From the NCBI GenBank assembly GCA_947631685.1, contig CANRMI010000016.1:1-52746 (forward strand): a stretch of DNA of 52,746 bases, read 5' to 3'. This DNA is from an uncultured Lachnospiraceae bacterium. Its GTDB lineage: Bacteria > Bacillota > Clostridia > Lachnospirales > Lachnospiraceae. A program made the position numbers and the translations under genes. Each line of letters starts with the position of its first letter. Position 1 is the first letter of the stretch. Under the pieces are notes generated by a model. It was not told the origin of the DNA. It did not search any database and saw only the letters and a list, made by a program, of their open reading frames with translations. Positions 25,057-34,351 of this stretch are shown piece after piece.

Positions 25057-26350
25057 AGCAGTAACTGTTGAACATCATGCCGCTGTAAGAGCTGGTCACA
25101 TAGGGGCTGGCGAAATTGTGCCCCGGATTCTTATAAGCCACTATGGTGCGGTTGACATAATTCATAGGGTTTAGGGAAACCTGCGCGGTCTTCTGTATCA
25201 GCGCGTGAGCGAAACCTTTCAGCGCATGGTAGGAAGCGGGGCCGCCGGGGCCGGAAGCCGTTTCCCGAAGCAGATTCTCATCTATGGAGATGGTATTGTC
25301 GGATTGCAGCCGGATTCCCATATGCTCCATCTCGCCGGTATACCGGTAGGCAATGCTGCCCATTTCCCTGGAAAGGCGGCTGCTGAGGGACTGGCTTTCC
25401 TTATAGGCGTTGGCCGCGTTGACGAAGGTGTTGTAGCCTCCGATCAGGGAGTTGATATTGTCCGTCAGGGATTCCACATCCGTTTTCAGTCCTACGGTCA
25501 CGGGGGAATCCTGCGGGGTTATGGCTTTTAATTCAATCTCAAATTGTTTGCCCACCGTAAAGGTATTGGAGGTGGTGCTGCGCTCTTCCCCGTTGATGCG
25601 GAAAGAAGAGTTGGAAGGCTGGCGGGATATATAGTCCAGCCCCAGATAGTCCACCACGCCGGATTTCTTACTGGTGTGGTCGTCGGAAATCCGGAAAACG
25701 ATGTTTCGGCCTTCTGGTAAGCCGGTGGCGGTGGAAGTAAGACGGATAGAGCTTCGGGAATCGCGCTCGTCCATCTGAGCCCGTATGCCGATGTCCGCAT
25801 TGTTGATCAGTCTGACCAGACGTTCCTGTACGGTCTTGTTGGTGTCTCCCGCGTTGATATTGAATTGGAACTCATAACTTAAATCGTTGATGGCGACATC
25901 GAAAGAGTAGGTATTGGGATTGAGTCCTACCGGTTCGTCCGGCAGATAGCTGCCCATGTTTTCCTGCGGGGAGGCCAGAGCGTCCACCGTGATCTCAAAA
26001 CGGGGACTGTCCTCCTCATCGGCCGGATTGCCTACATAGGAAGCGCCTACGCTGTCAGGATCGGAGGAGTAGGCCGCTTTCTGCGCCAGCGACTGTTCTT
26101 CCTCCAGACCGCCTAAAGAGGCAATGGTGTTGTGCAGCAGCCTGGCATTTTCTTTCAGACTGATGGCGTACTGCTGTGTCTCGGCGCTTTTGGTATCCAG
26201 ATACCAGGGGGATTCTTTGTTTAGTTTTACAATGGAATTATAAATGCCGCGAAGCTCACTCTTCTTATGCGTGTCGTACTGCGTAGTGCTTTTGGGTGCA
26301 TAAGTAGTGAGATAATGATTATAGACGTTATACATGATGGCATTGCTCAT
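25055..26350 (-). CDS. FliD-like flagellar hook-associated protein 2 homologue
   Basis: Protein of 431 residues; ATG at 26350 is preceded by AAAGGAGGG, so a longer open frame to 26410 is rejected. FliD caps the flagellar filament and guides flagellin folding. Seen: an N-terminal helical part (about 1-110), a central domain with FEITVDALASPQ, NTYSFDVAINDLSYEFQFNI and RLVRLINNADIGIRAQM, which match the FliD N-terminal/D2 style, and a C-terminal helical region with SLTDNINSLIGGYNTFVNAA typical of FliD_C. It is shorter and begins differently from classical FliD and ends in MMFNSYC. No other flagellar gene is within the window. It may be a paralogue or a filament-associated adhesin; moderately sure of the family. 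Confidence 0.65.
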   Translation of the reverse strand: MSNAIMYNVYNHYLTTYAPKSTTQYDTHKKSELRGIYNSIVKLNKESPWYLDTKSAETQQYAISLKENARLLHNTIASLGGLEEEQSLAQKAAYSSDPDSVGASYVGNPADEEDSPRFEITVDALASPQENMGSYLPDEPVGLNPNTYSFDVAINDLSYEFQFNINAGDTNKTVQERLVRLINNADIGIRAQMDERDSRSSIRLTSTATGLPEGRNIVFRISDDHTSKKSGVVDYLGLDYISRQPSNSSFRINGEERSTTSNTFTVGKQFEIELKAITPQDSPVTVGLKTDVESLTDNINSLIGGYNTFVNAANAYKESQSLSSRLSREMGSIAYRYTGEMEHMGIRLQSDNTISIDENLLRETASGPGGPASYHALKGFAHALIQKTAQVSLNPMNYVNRTIVAYKNPGHNFASPYVTSSYSGMMFNSYC

Positions 26351-26411
26351 ACAGAACCCTCCTTTCTTCCGTGAAATACGCGGTACCTGTACTTTAACTA
26401 TTAAATCCATT

Positions 26412-26497
26412 TAATAGGAAAATACTCTGAAATTGTAACGCAGGGCATAAAAACCTACTTTTATGTGTAAATTGTATCATTAATAATAGGAAAATAC
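26412..26497. repeat. Pair of 14-bp direct repeats upstream of the FliD-like gene
   Basis: TAATAGGAAAATAC occurs at 26412-26425 and again at 26484-26497, in the gap between the divergent FliD-like gene and the ribosomal promoter. It may be a regulator-binding pair; no known motif was recognised. Confidence 0.6.
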
Positions 26498-26560
26498 AAG
26501 GGGAAAACTCAAATATCGGGAAAAAATTTTAAAAAAGCGAAGTTTAGGACAAGAAAAGCA

Positions 26561-26589
26561 TTGACGGGAAGCCGAGGATATGATATAGT
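26561..26589 (+). promoter_or_regulatory. Promoter of rpmG-secE-nusG operon
   Basis: -35 TTGACG (26561-26566), 17-nt spacer, -10 TATAGT (26584-26589). A leader of about 70 nt runs to rpmG. Strong housekeeping-sigma match. Confidence 0.85.
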
Positions 26590-26666
26590 AGCTAAGCGAG
26601 ATTAGATACAGGTCTTTTTTTTATGCTTATTTTTAATCAGGATAGAGAACGCGTGGAGGTGGAAAG

Positions 26667-26816
26667 ATGCGTACAAAGATCACATTGGCATGTACCGAAT
26701 GCAAGCAGCGTAATTACAATACGACCAAGGATAAGAAGAATCATCCTGACAGAATGGAAACCAAGAAGTATTGTAGATTCTGCAAGACTCATACACTGCA
26801 TAAGGAAACCAAGTAA
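26667..26816 (+). CDS. rpmG: 50S ribosomal protein L33
   Basis: A 49-residue protein beginning [20 protein letters not shown], preceded by GGAGGTGG. Two zinc-type Cys pairs are present, CTEC and CRFC, so this is the zinc-binding (C+) form of L33, a component of the large subunit near the tRNA exit site. It is too short to stand out among overlapping frames, but start, stop and context (rpmG-secE-nusG, the standard order) are unambiguous. secE starts 21 nt downstream. Confidence 0.97.
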   Translation: MRTKITLACTECKQRNYNTTKDKKNHPDRMETKKYCRFCKTHTLHKETK

Positions 26817-26837
26817 TATTGGCCGAAAGGAGAAACG

Positions 26838-27038
26838 ATGGCAGAAGCGGAAAAGGCAAAGAAGCAGAGCTTTTTTAAGAATGTGCGGGCAGAATTCAAG
26901 AAGATTCAGTGGCCGGACAGAAATACCATGCTCAAGCAGTCCGTTGCGGTTGTTGCGATATCGGTAGTGGTGGGCGTCATTGTTGCTTTGATTGATTTTG
27001 TGGCTCAGTATGGCGTGAATTTCTTAACATCATTATAG
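26838..27038 (+). CDS. secE: Preprotein translocase subunit SecE
   Basis: A 66-residue, single-helix SecE of the short Gram-positive type. It clamps SecY in the SecYEG channel of the cytoplasmic membrane. Seen: FFKNVRAEFKKIQWPDR, the conserved amphipathic helix and hinge, then one transmembrane helix (SVAVVAISVVVGVIVALIDF). AAAGGAGAA precedes ATG 26838. It lies between rpmG and nusG as in most bacteria. Confidence 0.97.
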   Translation: MAEAEKAKKQSFFKNVRAEFKKIQWPDRNTMLKQSVAVVAISVVVGVIVALIDFVAQYGVNFLTSL

Positions 27039-27053
27039 AGCGAGGGAGATTAT

Positions 27054-27572
27054 ATGGCAGAGGCAAAATGGTATGTAGTGCATACGTACTCCGGATACGA
27101 GGACAAGGTCAAAGCCAATATTGAGAAGACCGTCAGAAACAACAAGCATCTGGCAGAGGAGATTCTCGAAGTCAGGGTTCCCATGCAGGATGTGGTGGAG
27201 ATCAAGAACGGCGCCAAGAGAACGGTACAGAAGAAAATGTTTCCGGGCTATGTGCTGCTCAATATGGTAATGAATGACGATACCTGGTATGTTGTCCGCA
27301 ACACCAGAGGCGTGACCGGGTTCGTGGGACCGGGAAGCAAGCCGGTGCCGTTGACAGAAGCGGAAATGAAGCCTTTGGGCGTCAGAATGGAAAATGTTAC
27401 CATTGATTTTGGCGAAGGAGACAGCATTGTGGTTGTGGCCGGCGCCTGGAAGGATACCGTGGGTATTGTGCAGAGGCTGGATTACGGCAAACAGACCGCA
27501 ACCATCAATGTAGAGATGTTCGGCAGGGAAACCCCTGTGGAGATCAGCTTCGCGGAAGTAAGAAAGCTTTAA
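27054..27572 (+). CDS. nusG: Transcription termination/antitermination protein NusG
   Basis: A 172-residue protein of normal length. The NGN domain starts with KWYVVHTYSGYEDKVKANIE and includes KMFPGYVLLNMVMND and VRNTRGVTGFVG; the C-terminal KOW domain holds GDSIVVVAGAWKDTVGIVQRL. NusG binds the clamp of RNA polymerase to modulate pausing and links it to ribosomes or Rho. The gene starts 16 nt after secE, with GAGGGAG before ATG 27054. Confidence 0.97.
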   Translation: MAEAKWYVVHTYSGYEDKVKANIEKTVRNNKHLAEEILEVRVPMQDVVEIKNGAKRTVQKKMFPGYVLLNMVMNDDTWYVVRNTRGVTGFVGPGSKPVPLTEAEMKPLGVRMENVTIDFGEGDSIVVVAGAWKDTVGIVQRLDYGKQTATINVEMFGRETPVEISFAEVRKL

Positions 27573-27740
27573 TGTATTTATTTGTAATGTTTTATTTATG
27601 ATATTCTCCGGTCTGAAAGAAAACTTTCGCCGGATAATATAGGCAACAAAGTGGGAGTTTCACGGCAGAAGGGCAGAACGCCCGACGAGGTTTTAAATGC
27701 GCGTGGGACGCCAGATTACCACATTATAGGAGGTGCCATT

Positions 27741-28166
27741 ATGGCAAAGAAAGTAGAAGGATATATCAAGTTACAGATTCCTGCCGGCAAAGCGACTCCG
27801 GCTCCCCCCGTTGGACCGGCGCTTGGACAGCATGGCGTAAACATTGTTGAATTTACGAAACAGTTCAACGCGAGAACGGCGGATAAAGGGGATCTTATCA
27901 TTCCCGTTGTGATTACCGTATACGCGGACAGAAGCTTCAGCTTTGTGACGAAGACTCCGCCTGCTGCAGTGCTTTTGAAAAAAGCATGCAACATCAAGTC
28001 GGGCTCCGGCGCACCTAACAAGACCAAGGTGGCTACCATTTCCAAGGCTAAGGTACAGGAGATCGCGGAGATGAAGATGCCGGATCTGAATGCGGCGAGC
28101 CTGGAAGCAGCTATGAGCATGATCGCAGGAACCGCAAGAAGCATGGGTATTGTAGTAGAGGACTAA
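27741..28166 (+). CDS. rplK: 50S ribosomal protein L11
   Basis: A 141-residue protein starting [23 protein letters not shown] 27741 follows TAGGAGGTG; an open frame reaching back to 27651 has no ribosome-binding site and is leader. Characteristic L11 segments [14 protein letters not shown] and [16 protein letters not shown] are present. L11 forms the GTPase-associated centre with 23S rRNA. The 168-nt gap after nusG holds small inverted repeats (for example GGGC AGAAC GCCC near 27674-27686) and may include a leader control element, as rplK-rplA is often repressed by L1. Confidence 0.97.
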   Translation: MAKKVEGYIKLQIPAGKATPAPPVGPALGQHGVNIVEFTKQFNARTADKGDLIIPVVITVYADRSFSFVTKTPPAAVLLKKACNIKSGSGAPNKTKVATISKAKVQEIAEMKMPDLNAASLEAAMSMIAGTARSMGIVVED

Positions 28167-28224
28167 ACAGTAAATAAAATTGGGAGACAGGCAGCTGTCG
28201 TTGGAACCATAGGAGGATTTTAGA

Positions 28225-28914
28225 ATGAAGCATGGAAAGAAATATAGCGAGGCCGCAAAATTAGTGGATCGCGCAACTTTTTATGAAGCAGCGGACGCTA
28301 TCGCGCTGGTAAAGAAAACAGCGGTGGCAAAGTTTGATGAAACCGTAGAAGCGCATATCAGAACAGGCTGTGACGGCCGTCATGCGGAACAGCAGATCCG
28401 CGGCGCGGTAGTTCTGCCGAACGGTACCGGTAAAAGCGTCAAGGTTCTGGTATTTGCAAAAGGTGATAAACTGGCGGAGGCTGAGAACGCAGGCGCCGAT
28501 TATGTAGGCGGTGAGGAATTGATTCCCAAGATCCAGAATGATGGCTGGCTGGATTTTGATGTTGTGGTAGCGACTCCTGATATGATGGGCGTTGTAGGCC
28601 GCCTGGGTAAGGTACTGGGTCCTAAAGGCCTGATGCCCAACCCCAAGGCAGGTACCGTAACCATGGATGTTGCCAAGGCCGTAAATGACATCAAAGCCGG
28701 TAAGATCGAATATAGGCTGGATAAAGCGAACATCGTGCATGTTCCTCTTGGAAAGGCTTCCTTTACCGAGGAGCAGTTAAATGAGAACTTCAATGCGCTG
28801 ATGGACGCGATCGTAAAGGCGAAGCCCTCCGCTTTAAAAGGCCAGTATTTAAAGAGCATTACGCTGACGACTACCATGGGCCCCGGCGTAAAGGTGAGCG
28901 TAGCGAAGTTCTAA
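28225..28914 (+). CDS. rplA: 50S ribosomal protein L1
   Basis: A 229-residue protein of standard length; TAGGAGG precedes ATG 28225. Typical L1 segments are seen: [16 protein letters not shown], the [20 protein letters not shown] strand-loop, [17 protein letters not shown] (the highly conserved rRNA-binding loop) and the C-terminal [16 protein letters not shown]1 builds the L1 stalk at the E site and commonly represses its own operon by binding the mRNA. Co-transcribed with rplK, 58 nt apart. Confidence 0.97.
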   Translation: MKHGKKYSEAAKLVDRATFYEAADAIALVKKTAVAKFDETVEAHIRTGCDGRHAEQQIRGAVVLPNGTGKSVKVLVFAKGDKLAEAENAGADYVGGEELIPKIQNDGWLDFDVVVATPDMMGVVGRLGKVLGPKGLMPNPKAGTVTMDVAKAVNDIKAGKIEYRLDKANIVHVPLGKASFTEEQLNENFNALMDAIVKAKPSALKGQYLKSITLTTTMGPGVKVSVAKF

Positions 28915-28923
28915 GTAAAGAGC

Positions 28924-28952
28924 TTGACAGCGAAATATCCTTGTGATATTCT
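28924..28952 (+). promoter_or_regulatory. Promoter of rplJ-rplL
   Basis: -35 TTGACA (28924-28929), 17-nt spacer, -10 TATTCT (28947-28952). CCTTGT (28939-28944) and ACAAGG (28955-28960) form an inverted repeat placed symmetrically around the -10. Confidence 0.8.
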
Positions 28953-28974
28953 ATACAAGGTTTATATGTGCCGA

Positions 28975-29085
28975 AGACAGCAGGTCCCTGAATCTGACTG
29001 CGTAAGGCTTGCAAGCAGCGCGAGCGTCTGTTTGCGGGCGGCAGCAGGACGGGGGTAAGCATAGCGCCTGCCGAGGAAAGAGTTT
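28975..29085 (+). ncRNA. Ribosomal protein L10 leader
   Basis: The untranslated leader of rplJ-rplL matches the L10 leader pattern of Firmicutes: GCCGAAGACAGCAGG near 28979-28993 and CCTGCCGAGGAAAG near 29067-29080, which can pair through CAGCAGG with CCTGC. The L10(L12)4 complex binds such leaders to shut down its own synthesis. An attenuator hairpin follows directly. Confidence 0.88.
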
Positions 29086-29099
29086 GACTAAGACTTTCA

Positions 29100-29128
29100 G
29101 CCTCCCTGTCTTCAGGGAGGCTTTTCTT
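29100..29128 (+). terminator. Attenuator of the L10 leader
   Basis: GCCTCCCTG (29100-29108), loop TCTT, CAGGGAGGC (29113-29121), then TTTTCTTT. A perfect 9-bp intrinsic terminator between the L10 leader and rplJ, so it is read as the regulatory platform of the autogenous control. Confidence 0.9.
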
Positions 29129-29187
29129 TGCAGAACTCCTTTCGGCAGGGGATTTTTCCCCACAAATTCTATAAGGAGGTATCAGAA

Positions 29188-29817
29188 ATGGCAAAGGTTG
29201 AATTAAAACAACCCGTTGTACAGGAGATTGCCGATCGTATCAAGGGCGCCCAGTCCGTTGTCCTGGTAGACCACAGAGGTCTGACCGTAGAGCAGGATAC
29301 ACAGCTTCGGCGTGCTCTGCGTGAAGCCGGAGTGTCTTACAAAGTATACAAAAATACTATGATGAACTTCGCTTTCAAGGGTACGGACTGTGAAGGACTT
29401 TCCCAGTATCTGGAAGGCCCCAGCGCGATGGCGGTATCCGACAGCGACGCGACCGCGCCCGCAAGAGTATTGGCACAGTTTGCCAAGACTGCTGAGCAGC
29501 TTGAGATCAAGGGCGGTATCGTGGAAGGTATCGTATACGACGCGGCAGGTATTAAGGACATTGCAAACATCCCTTCCAGGGAAGAACTTATTTCCAAACT
29601 GTTGGGAAGCTTGCAGTCTCCGATCACCAATTTTGCGCGTGTTATGAATCAGCTTGCTGAAAAAGGCGGCGCAGGCGCATGTGAGGCGCCCGCGGCAGAA
29701 GAGGCTCCTGCAGAGGAAGCAGCCCCTGCAGCAGAAGCGCCAGCAGCAGAAGAAGCTCCTGCGGCTGAAGCAGCTCCCGCAGAGGAAAAGCCCGCAGAAG
29801 CACCTGCGGAAGAATAA
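29188..29817 (+). CDS. rplJ: 50S ribosomal protein L10 with long Ala/Glu/Pro tail
   Basis: A 209-residue protein from ATG 29188 (after AGGAGGTAT); a longer frame back to 29128 falls in the leader. The L10 core is clear: VELKQPVVQEIADRIKGAQS, VDHRGLTVEQ, YKVYKNTMMNFAF and IPSREELISKLLGSLQSPI. Usual L10 length is about 165-175; here the protein continues with about 45 residues made almost wholly of Ala, Glu and Pro. L10 forms the base of the L7/L12 stalk that recruits translation GTPases. The tail resembles the flexible hinges of stalk proteins in composition. Confidence 0.97.
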   Translation: MAKVELKQPVVQEIADRIKGAQSVVLVDHRGLTVEQDTQLRRALREAGVSYKVYKNTMMNFAFKGTDCEGLSQYLEGPSAMAVSDSDATAPARVLAQFAKTAEQLEIKGGIVEGIVYDAAGIKDIANIPSREELISKLLGSLQSPITNFARVMNQLAEKGGAGACEAPAAEEAPAEEAAPAAEAPAAEEAPAAEAAPAEEKPAEAPAEE

Positions 29818-29870
29818 GCTGCATGAAACTGGAAACCAAAAAGAAAACATATTTATGGAGGTAAATAATA

Positions 29871-30251
29871 ATGGCTAAGTTAACAGCTCAGGAACTCATT
29901 GATGCGATCAAAGAGTTGACCGTATTGGAATTAAATGATTTGGTAAAAGCTTGTGAAGAAGAGTTCGGCGTATCCGCAGCAGCAGGCGTTGTAGTTGCAG
30001 CGGCAGGTGCCGGCGCAGGCGCAGCAGCAGAGGAAGAGAAGACCGAGTTCAACGTAGAACTGACCGAAGTTGGCGCTGAGAAGGTTAAGGTTATCAAGGT
30101 TGTTCGTGAGATCACCGGTCTGGGTCTGAAGGAAGCTAAGGATCTTGTTGACGGCGCACCTAAGATGGTAAAGGAAGGCGCAAGCAAGGAAGAGTCCGAA
30201 GACATCAAGAAGAAGCTGGAAGAGGTTGGCGCAAAGGTTACCCTGAAGTAA
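29871..30251 (+). CDS. rplL: 50S ribosomal protein L7/L12
   Basis: A 126-residue protein with the N-terminal dimerisation part ([20 protein letters not shown]), an Ala/Gly-rich hinge ([16 protein letters not shown]) and the conserved C-terminal domain ([33 protein letters not shown]). It is the stalk protein that contacts EF-Tu and EF-G. TGGAGG stands before ATG 29871. Last gene of the L10 operon, followed by a terminator. Confidence 0.98.
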   Translation: MAKLTAQELIDAIKELTVLELNDLVKACEEEFGVSAAAGVVVAAAGAGAGAAAEEEKTEFNVELTEVGAEKVKVIKVVREITGLGLKEAKDLVDGAPKMVKEGASKEESEDIKKKLEEVGAKVTLK

Positions 30252-30282
30252 CAGGCGGCAATACACAATATCTGAGAAACGT

Positions 30283-30320
30283 AAAGGGCAGTACCATGTC
30301 GTATGGTTCACTGCCCTTTT
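30283..30320 (+). terminator. Terminator after rplL
   Basis: AAAGGGCAGT (30283-30292) pairs with ACTGCCCTTT (30310-30319); inner bases can extend the pairing. The right arm ends in TTTT. It separates rplL from the rpoB promoter. Confidence 0.85.
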
Positions 30321-30336
30321 GTAAAATAAAAAAACC

Positions 30337-30365
30337 TTGACGGCTTTTCCAATTTGTAGTAATAT
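30337..30365 (+). promoter_or_regulatory. Promoter of rpoB-rpoC
   Basis: -35 TTGACG (30337-30342), 17-nt spacer, -10 TAATAT (30360-30365). A leader of about 90 nt follows. Short TTCCA/TGGAA arms (30347-30351, 30365-30369) flank it; this may be chance. Confidence 0.8.
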
Positions 30366-30460
30366 GGAAGATGCACTATTGTGGTGTGCTATGTCTATTT
30401 TGTATAGCCATGTACCGACATAATAGCTTTAATATCATAGAAGAACGGGGTGAAATGTCA

Positions 30461-33400
30461 ATGGAAAAAAACAGAATACGTCCTATTGCCGCCGGCAAGA
30501 ACATACGTATGAGTTATTCACGACAAAAAGAGGTTTTGGAGATGCCCAACCTGATAGAAGTTCAAAAAGACTCCTATCAGTGGTTTCTGAGAGAAGGCCT
30601 GAAAGAGGTCTTTGACGATATTTCTCCAATCGCGGATTACAGCGGTTCTTTGAGTCTTGAGTTTGTAGACTTTGAACTGTGTGAAGATGACGTGAAGTAT
30701 TCCATAGAGGAGTGCAGGGAGAGAGACGCTACCTATGCGGCACCGCTCAAGGTCAAAGTGCGCCTGTATAACAAGGAAAAAGAAGAGATCAGCGAGCATG
30801 AGATTTTCATGGGTGATCTGCCTATTATGACTGAAACCGGCACCTTTGTAATCAACGGCGCGGAGCGTGTTATTGTCAGCCAGCTGGTTCGTTCCCCCGG
30901 TATCTATTATGACATTGGACACGATAAGCTGGGCAAGAAGCTGTTTTCCTGTACGGTGATCCCGAACCGCGGCGCATGGCTGGAATATGAGACCGACTCC
31001 AATGACGTATTCTACGTTCGTGTGGACAGAACCAGGAAAGTGCCCATTACCGTTCTGATCAGGGCGCTGGGCGTGGGAACCAGTGAAGAGATCCTGAATC
31101 TCTTTGGCGACGAGCCGAAATTACAGGCCAGCTTTACCAAGGACACGGCGACCAACTATCAGGAAGGCCTGTTGGAGTTATACAAAAAGATCCGTCCCGG
31201 TGAGCCCTTGAGTGTTGAAAGCGCGGAAAGCCTGATCAACGCCATGTTCTTTGACCCCAGAAGATACGATCTGGCTAAGGTCGGCAGGTATAAATTCAAT
31301 AAGAAGCTGGCGCTTCGCAACCGTATCAGGCATCAGATCCTGGCGGAGGATGTAATAGATGAAAATACCGGTGAGGTGATCGCGAAAGCGGGGACCAAGG
31401 TCACCGCAGAACTGGCGGACGAAATCCAGGACTGCGCGGTTCCTTACGTTGTGATTCAGACGGAGGAGAAGAATGTCCGGGTTCTTTCCAATATGATGGT
31501 CAATATCTGCCATTATGTGGAGTGCAACCCCAGGGAGCTGGGCATTACCGAAATGGTTTATTACCCTCTGCTGAAAGAGATTCTGGATGAGTACGGTGAG
31601 GATCCGGAAGGACTGGGTGAGGCCATCCGCCGGAATGCCCATGAACTGGTTCCGAAGCATATTACCAAGGACGATATTTTCGCTTCCATTAACTACAATA
31701 TGCATTTGGAGTACGGTCTGGGCAATGATGACGATATTGACCATCTGGGCAACAGGCGTATCCGCGCGGTGGGCGAGCTGCTGCAGAATCAGTATCGTAT
31801 CGGACTTTCCAGAATGGAGCGTGTGGTAAGGGAGAGGATGACCACTCATGATACGGAGGACATCTCCCCTCAGGCACTGATCAATATCAAGCCGGTGACG
31901 GCAGCGGTGAAGGAGTTTTTTGGTTCTTCCCAGCTGTCCCAGTTTATGGACCAGAACAACCCCTTAGGTGAGCTGACGCATAAGCGCAGGCTGTCCGCGT
32001 TAGGCCCCGGCGGTCTTTCCAGAGACCGCGCAGGTTTCGAGGTGCGTGACGTACATTATTCCCACTACGGAAGAATGTGTCCTATCGAAACGCCTGAAGG
32101 TCCTAACATCGGTCTGATCAACTCCCTTGCAAGCTACGCAAGGATCAATGAATACGGTTTTGTGGAAGCACCTTACCGTAAGATAGATAAATCCGATCCG
32201 GAAAATCCCCGGGTTACGGACGAAGTTGTCTATATGACGGCCGACGAAGAAGATAATTATCATGTGGCCCAGGCAAACGAAGCGCTGGACGCGGACGGGC
32301 ATTTTGTCCGCAACTCCGTGTCCGGACGTTACAGGGAAGAGACTCAGGAATATCCCAAGGGCATGTTCGACTATATGGACGTATCCCCCAAAATGGTATT
32401 TTCCGTGGCAACGGCGCTGATTCCTTTCCTGGAAAACGATGACGCGAACCGTGCCTTAATGGGCTCCAACATGCAGCGTCAGGCAGTGCCTCTTCTGGTT
32501 ACGGAGGCGCCTGTAGTGGGTACCGGTATGGAAACCAAAGTAGCTGTGGACTCCGGCGTATGTGTGCTGGCAAAGAAAGCGGGTACCGTGGATTATGTGT
32601 CCTCCAATCTGATCCGTATGACTTATGATGACGGAGAAAAGGATGAGTACCATCTGACGAAATTCAGCCGGAGCAACCAGTCCAACTGCTATAACCAGAA
32701 GCCTATTGTAAACAAGGGCGACCATGTGGAAGCGCATCAGGTCATTGCCGACGGACCTTCTACCTCTCAGGGAGAGCTGGCGCTGGGCAAGAACCCGCTG
32801 ATCGGCTTCATGACCTGGGAAGGCTATAACTACGAGGATGCGGTGCTCCTGAGTGAAAGACTGGTGCAGGAGGATGTTTACACCTCCGTACACATTGAGG
32901 AGTATGAGGCAGAGGCCAGAGACACCAAGTTAGGACCTGAGGAGATTACCCGTGACGTTCCCGGCGTAGGCGACGATGCCCTGAAGGATCTGGATGACAG
33001 AGGTATTGTGCGTATCGGTGCGGAAGTACGTGCCGGCGATATTCTGGTAGGCAAGGTCACTCCTAAGGGAGAGACGGAGCTGACCGCGGAAGAGCGGCTC
33101 TTAAGAGCAATTTTCGGTGAAAAGGCCAGAGAGGTAAGGGATACCTCCTTAAAGGTGCCTCACGGCGAATATGGTATTGTAGTGGACGCCAAGGTATTTA
33201 CCAGAGAAAACAGTGATGAACTGGCTCCCGGCGTAAATCAGGCGGTACGTATTTATATCGCGCAGAAGAGAAAGATTTCCGTAGGCGATAAAATGGCAGG
33301 CCGTCACGGCAACAAGGGTGTAGTTTCCCGTGTGCTGCCCGTGGAGGATATGCCTTATCTGCCCAACGGTCGTCCCCTGGATATTGTGCTGAATCCTTTG

Positions 33401-34318
33401 GGCGTACCTTCCCGTATGAACATCGGGCAGGTGCTGGAGATCCATTTGTCCCTGGCAGCCAAGGCACTGGGCTTCAATGTGGCTACTCCCGTATTCGACG
33501 GAGCAAACGAAGAGGATATTATGGACACGCTGGATCTGGCAAATGACTATGTCAATCTGGAGTGGGATGAATTTGAAAAGAAACACGGACAGGAGCTGCT
33601 CCCCGAAGTGCTGCAGTACCTCTCCGACAATAGAGAGCATAGAAAGCTCTGGAAGGGAGTACCTATTTCCCGCGACGGTAAGGTGAGACTGCGCGACGGA
33701 CGTACGGGCGAATACTTTGACGGCCCTGTCACGATCGGCCATATGCACTACCTGAAGCTGCACCATTTGGTAGACGATAAGATCCACGCCCGTTCTACCG
33801 GTCCGTACTCCCTGGTAACCCAGCAGCCTTTGGGCGGTAAAGCCCAGTTTGGCGGCCAGCGTTTCGGTGAAATGGAAGTTTGGGCGCTGGAGGCATACGG
33901 TGCTTCTTATACCCTGCAGGAAATCCTGACGGTGAAGTCCGATGATGTGGTAGGACGTGTCAAGACCTACGAAGCGATCATCAAGGGAGACAATATTCCT
34001 GAGCCCGGCATTCCCGAGTCCTTCAAGGTACTGTTAAAAGAGCTGCAGGCACTGGGTATGGATGTCAGAGTCCTGCGCGAGGATAACACGGAAGTGGAAA
34101 TCATGGAAATGGTAGACTACAGCGACACCGATTACCGTTATGAGATCGAGGGTGACAGAAAAGACTACGACGACTATGAGAAAAATTCCCTGGGTGAGTT
34201 TGGATACCAGAAGCAGGAATTTGACGAGGACGGCGAGCTGGTAAGCGCGGACGAGGATGACTTTGATGAAGAGTTTGAGGACGACGCGGCCTTTGTAGGA
34301 GAAGACGAAGAGTACTAA
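30461..34318 (+). CDS. rpoB: DNA-directed RNA polymerase subunit beta
   Basis: A protein of about 1285 residues starting [26 protein letters not shown] (30447-30452) is well spaced for ATG 30461; ATG 30455, two codons earlier, is possible but too close. The family hallmarks are intact, including the rifampicin region [20 protein letters not shown] with wild-type-like Asp, His and Ser (the last in [13 protein letters not shown]), and [12 protein letters not shown]. The C terminus has a long acidic Asp/Glu tail, as seen in Lachnospiraceae. It forms the catalytic core with RpoC, whose gene starts 33 nt downstream. Confidence 0.98.
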   Translation: MEKNRIRPIAAGKNIRMSYSRQKEVLEMPNLIEVQKDSYQWFLREGLKEVFDDISPIADYSGSLSLEFVDFELCEDDVKYSIEECRERDATYAAPLKVKVRLYNKEKEEISEHEIFMGDLPIMTETGTFVINGAERVIVSQLVRSPGIYYDIGHDKLGKKLFSCTVIPNRGAWLEYETDSNDVFYVRVDRTRKVPITVLIRALGVGTSEEILNLFGDEPKLQASFTKDTATNYQEGLLELYKKIRPGEPLSVESAESLINAMFFDPRRYDLAKVGRYKFNKKLALRNRIRHQILAEDVIDENTGEVIAKAGTKVTAELADEIQDCAVPYVVIQTEEKNVRVLSNMMVNICHYVECNPRELGITEMVYYPLLKEILDEYGEDPEGLGEAIRRNAHELVPKHITKDDIFASINYNMHLEYGLGNDDDIDHLGNRRIRAVGELLQNQYRIGLSRMERVVRERMTTHDTEDISPQALINIKPVTAAVKEFFGSSQLSQFMDQNNPLGELTHKRRLSALGPGGLSRDRAGFEVRDVHYSHYGRMCPIETPEGPNIGLINSLASYARINEYGFVEAPYRKIDKSDPENPRVTDEVVYMTADEEDNYHVAQANEALDADGHFVRNSVSGRYREETQEYPKGMFDYMDVSPKMVFSVATALIPFLENDDANRALMGSNMQRQAVPLLVTEAPVVGTGMETKVAVDSGVCVLAKKAGTVDYVSSNLIRMTYDDGEKDEYHLTKFSRSNQSNCYNQKPIVNKGDHVEAHQVIADGPSTSQGELALGKNPLIGFMTWEGYNYEDAVLLSERLVQEDVYTSVHIEEYEAEARDTKLGPEEITRDVPGVGDDALKDLDDRGIVRIGAEVRAGDILVGKVTPKGETELTAEERLLRAIFGEKAREVRDTSLKVPHGEYGIVVDAKVFTRENSDELAPGVNQAVRIYIAQKRKISVGDKMAGRHGNKGVVSRVLPVEDMPYLPNGRPLDIVLNPLGVPSRMNIGQVLEIHLSLAAKALGFNVATPVFDGANEEDIMDTLDLANDYVNLEWDEFEKKHGQELLPEVLQYLSDNREHRKLWKGVPISRDGKVRLRDGRTGEYFDGPVTIGHMHYLKLHHLVDDKIHARSTGPYSLVTQQPLGGKAQFGGQRFGEMEVWALEAYGASYTLQEILTVKSDDVVGRVKTYEAIIKGDNIPEPGIPESFKVLLKELQALGMDVRVLREDNTEVEIMEMVDYSDTDYRYEIEGDRKDYDDYEKNSLGEFGYQKQEFDEDGELVSADEDDFDEEFEDDAAFVGEDEEY

Positions 34319-34351
34319 AACAGACTTTTAGCATGGAAGGGAGTGCCTTAA

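Noticed and set aside
26623..26967. 114-codon plus-strand frame over rpmG and secE
   Set aside because: Out of frame with both clearly recognisable genes; its product resembles no protein.
31930..32040. Possible rifampicin-resistance change in rpoB
   Set aside because: The residues at the usual Asp, His and Ser resistance positions are wild-type-like.
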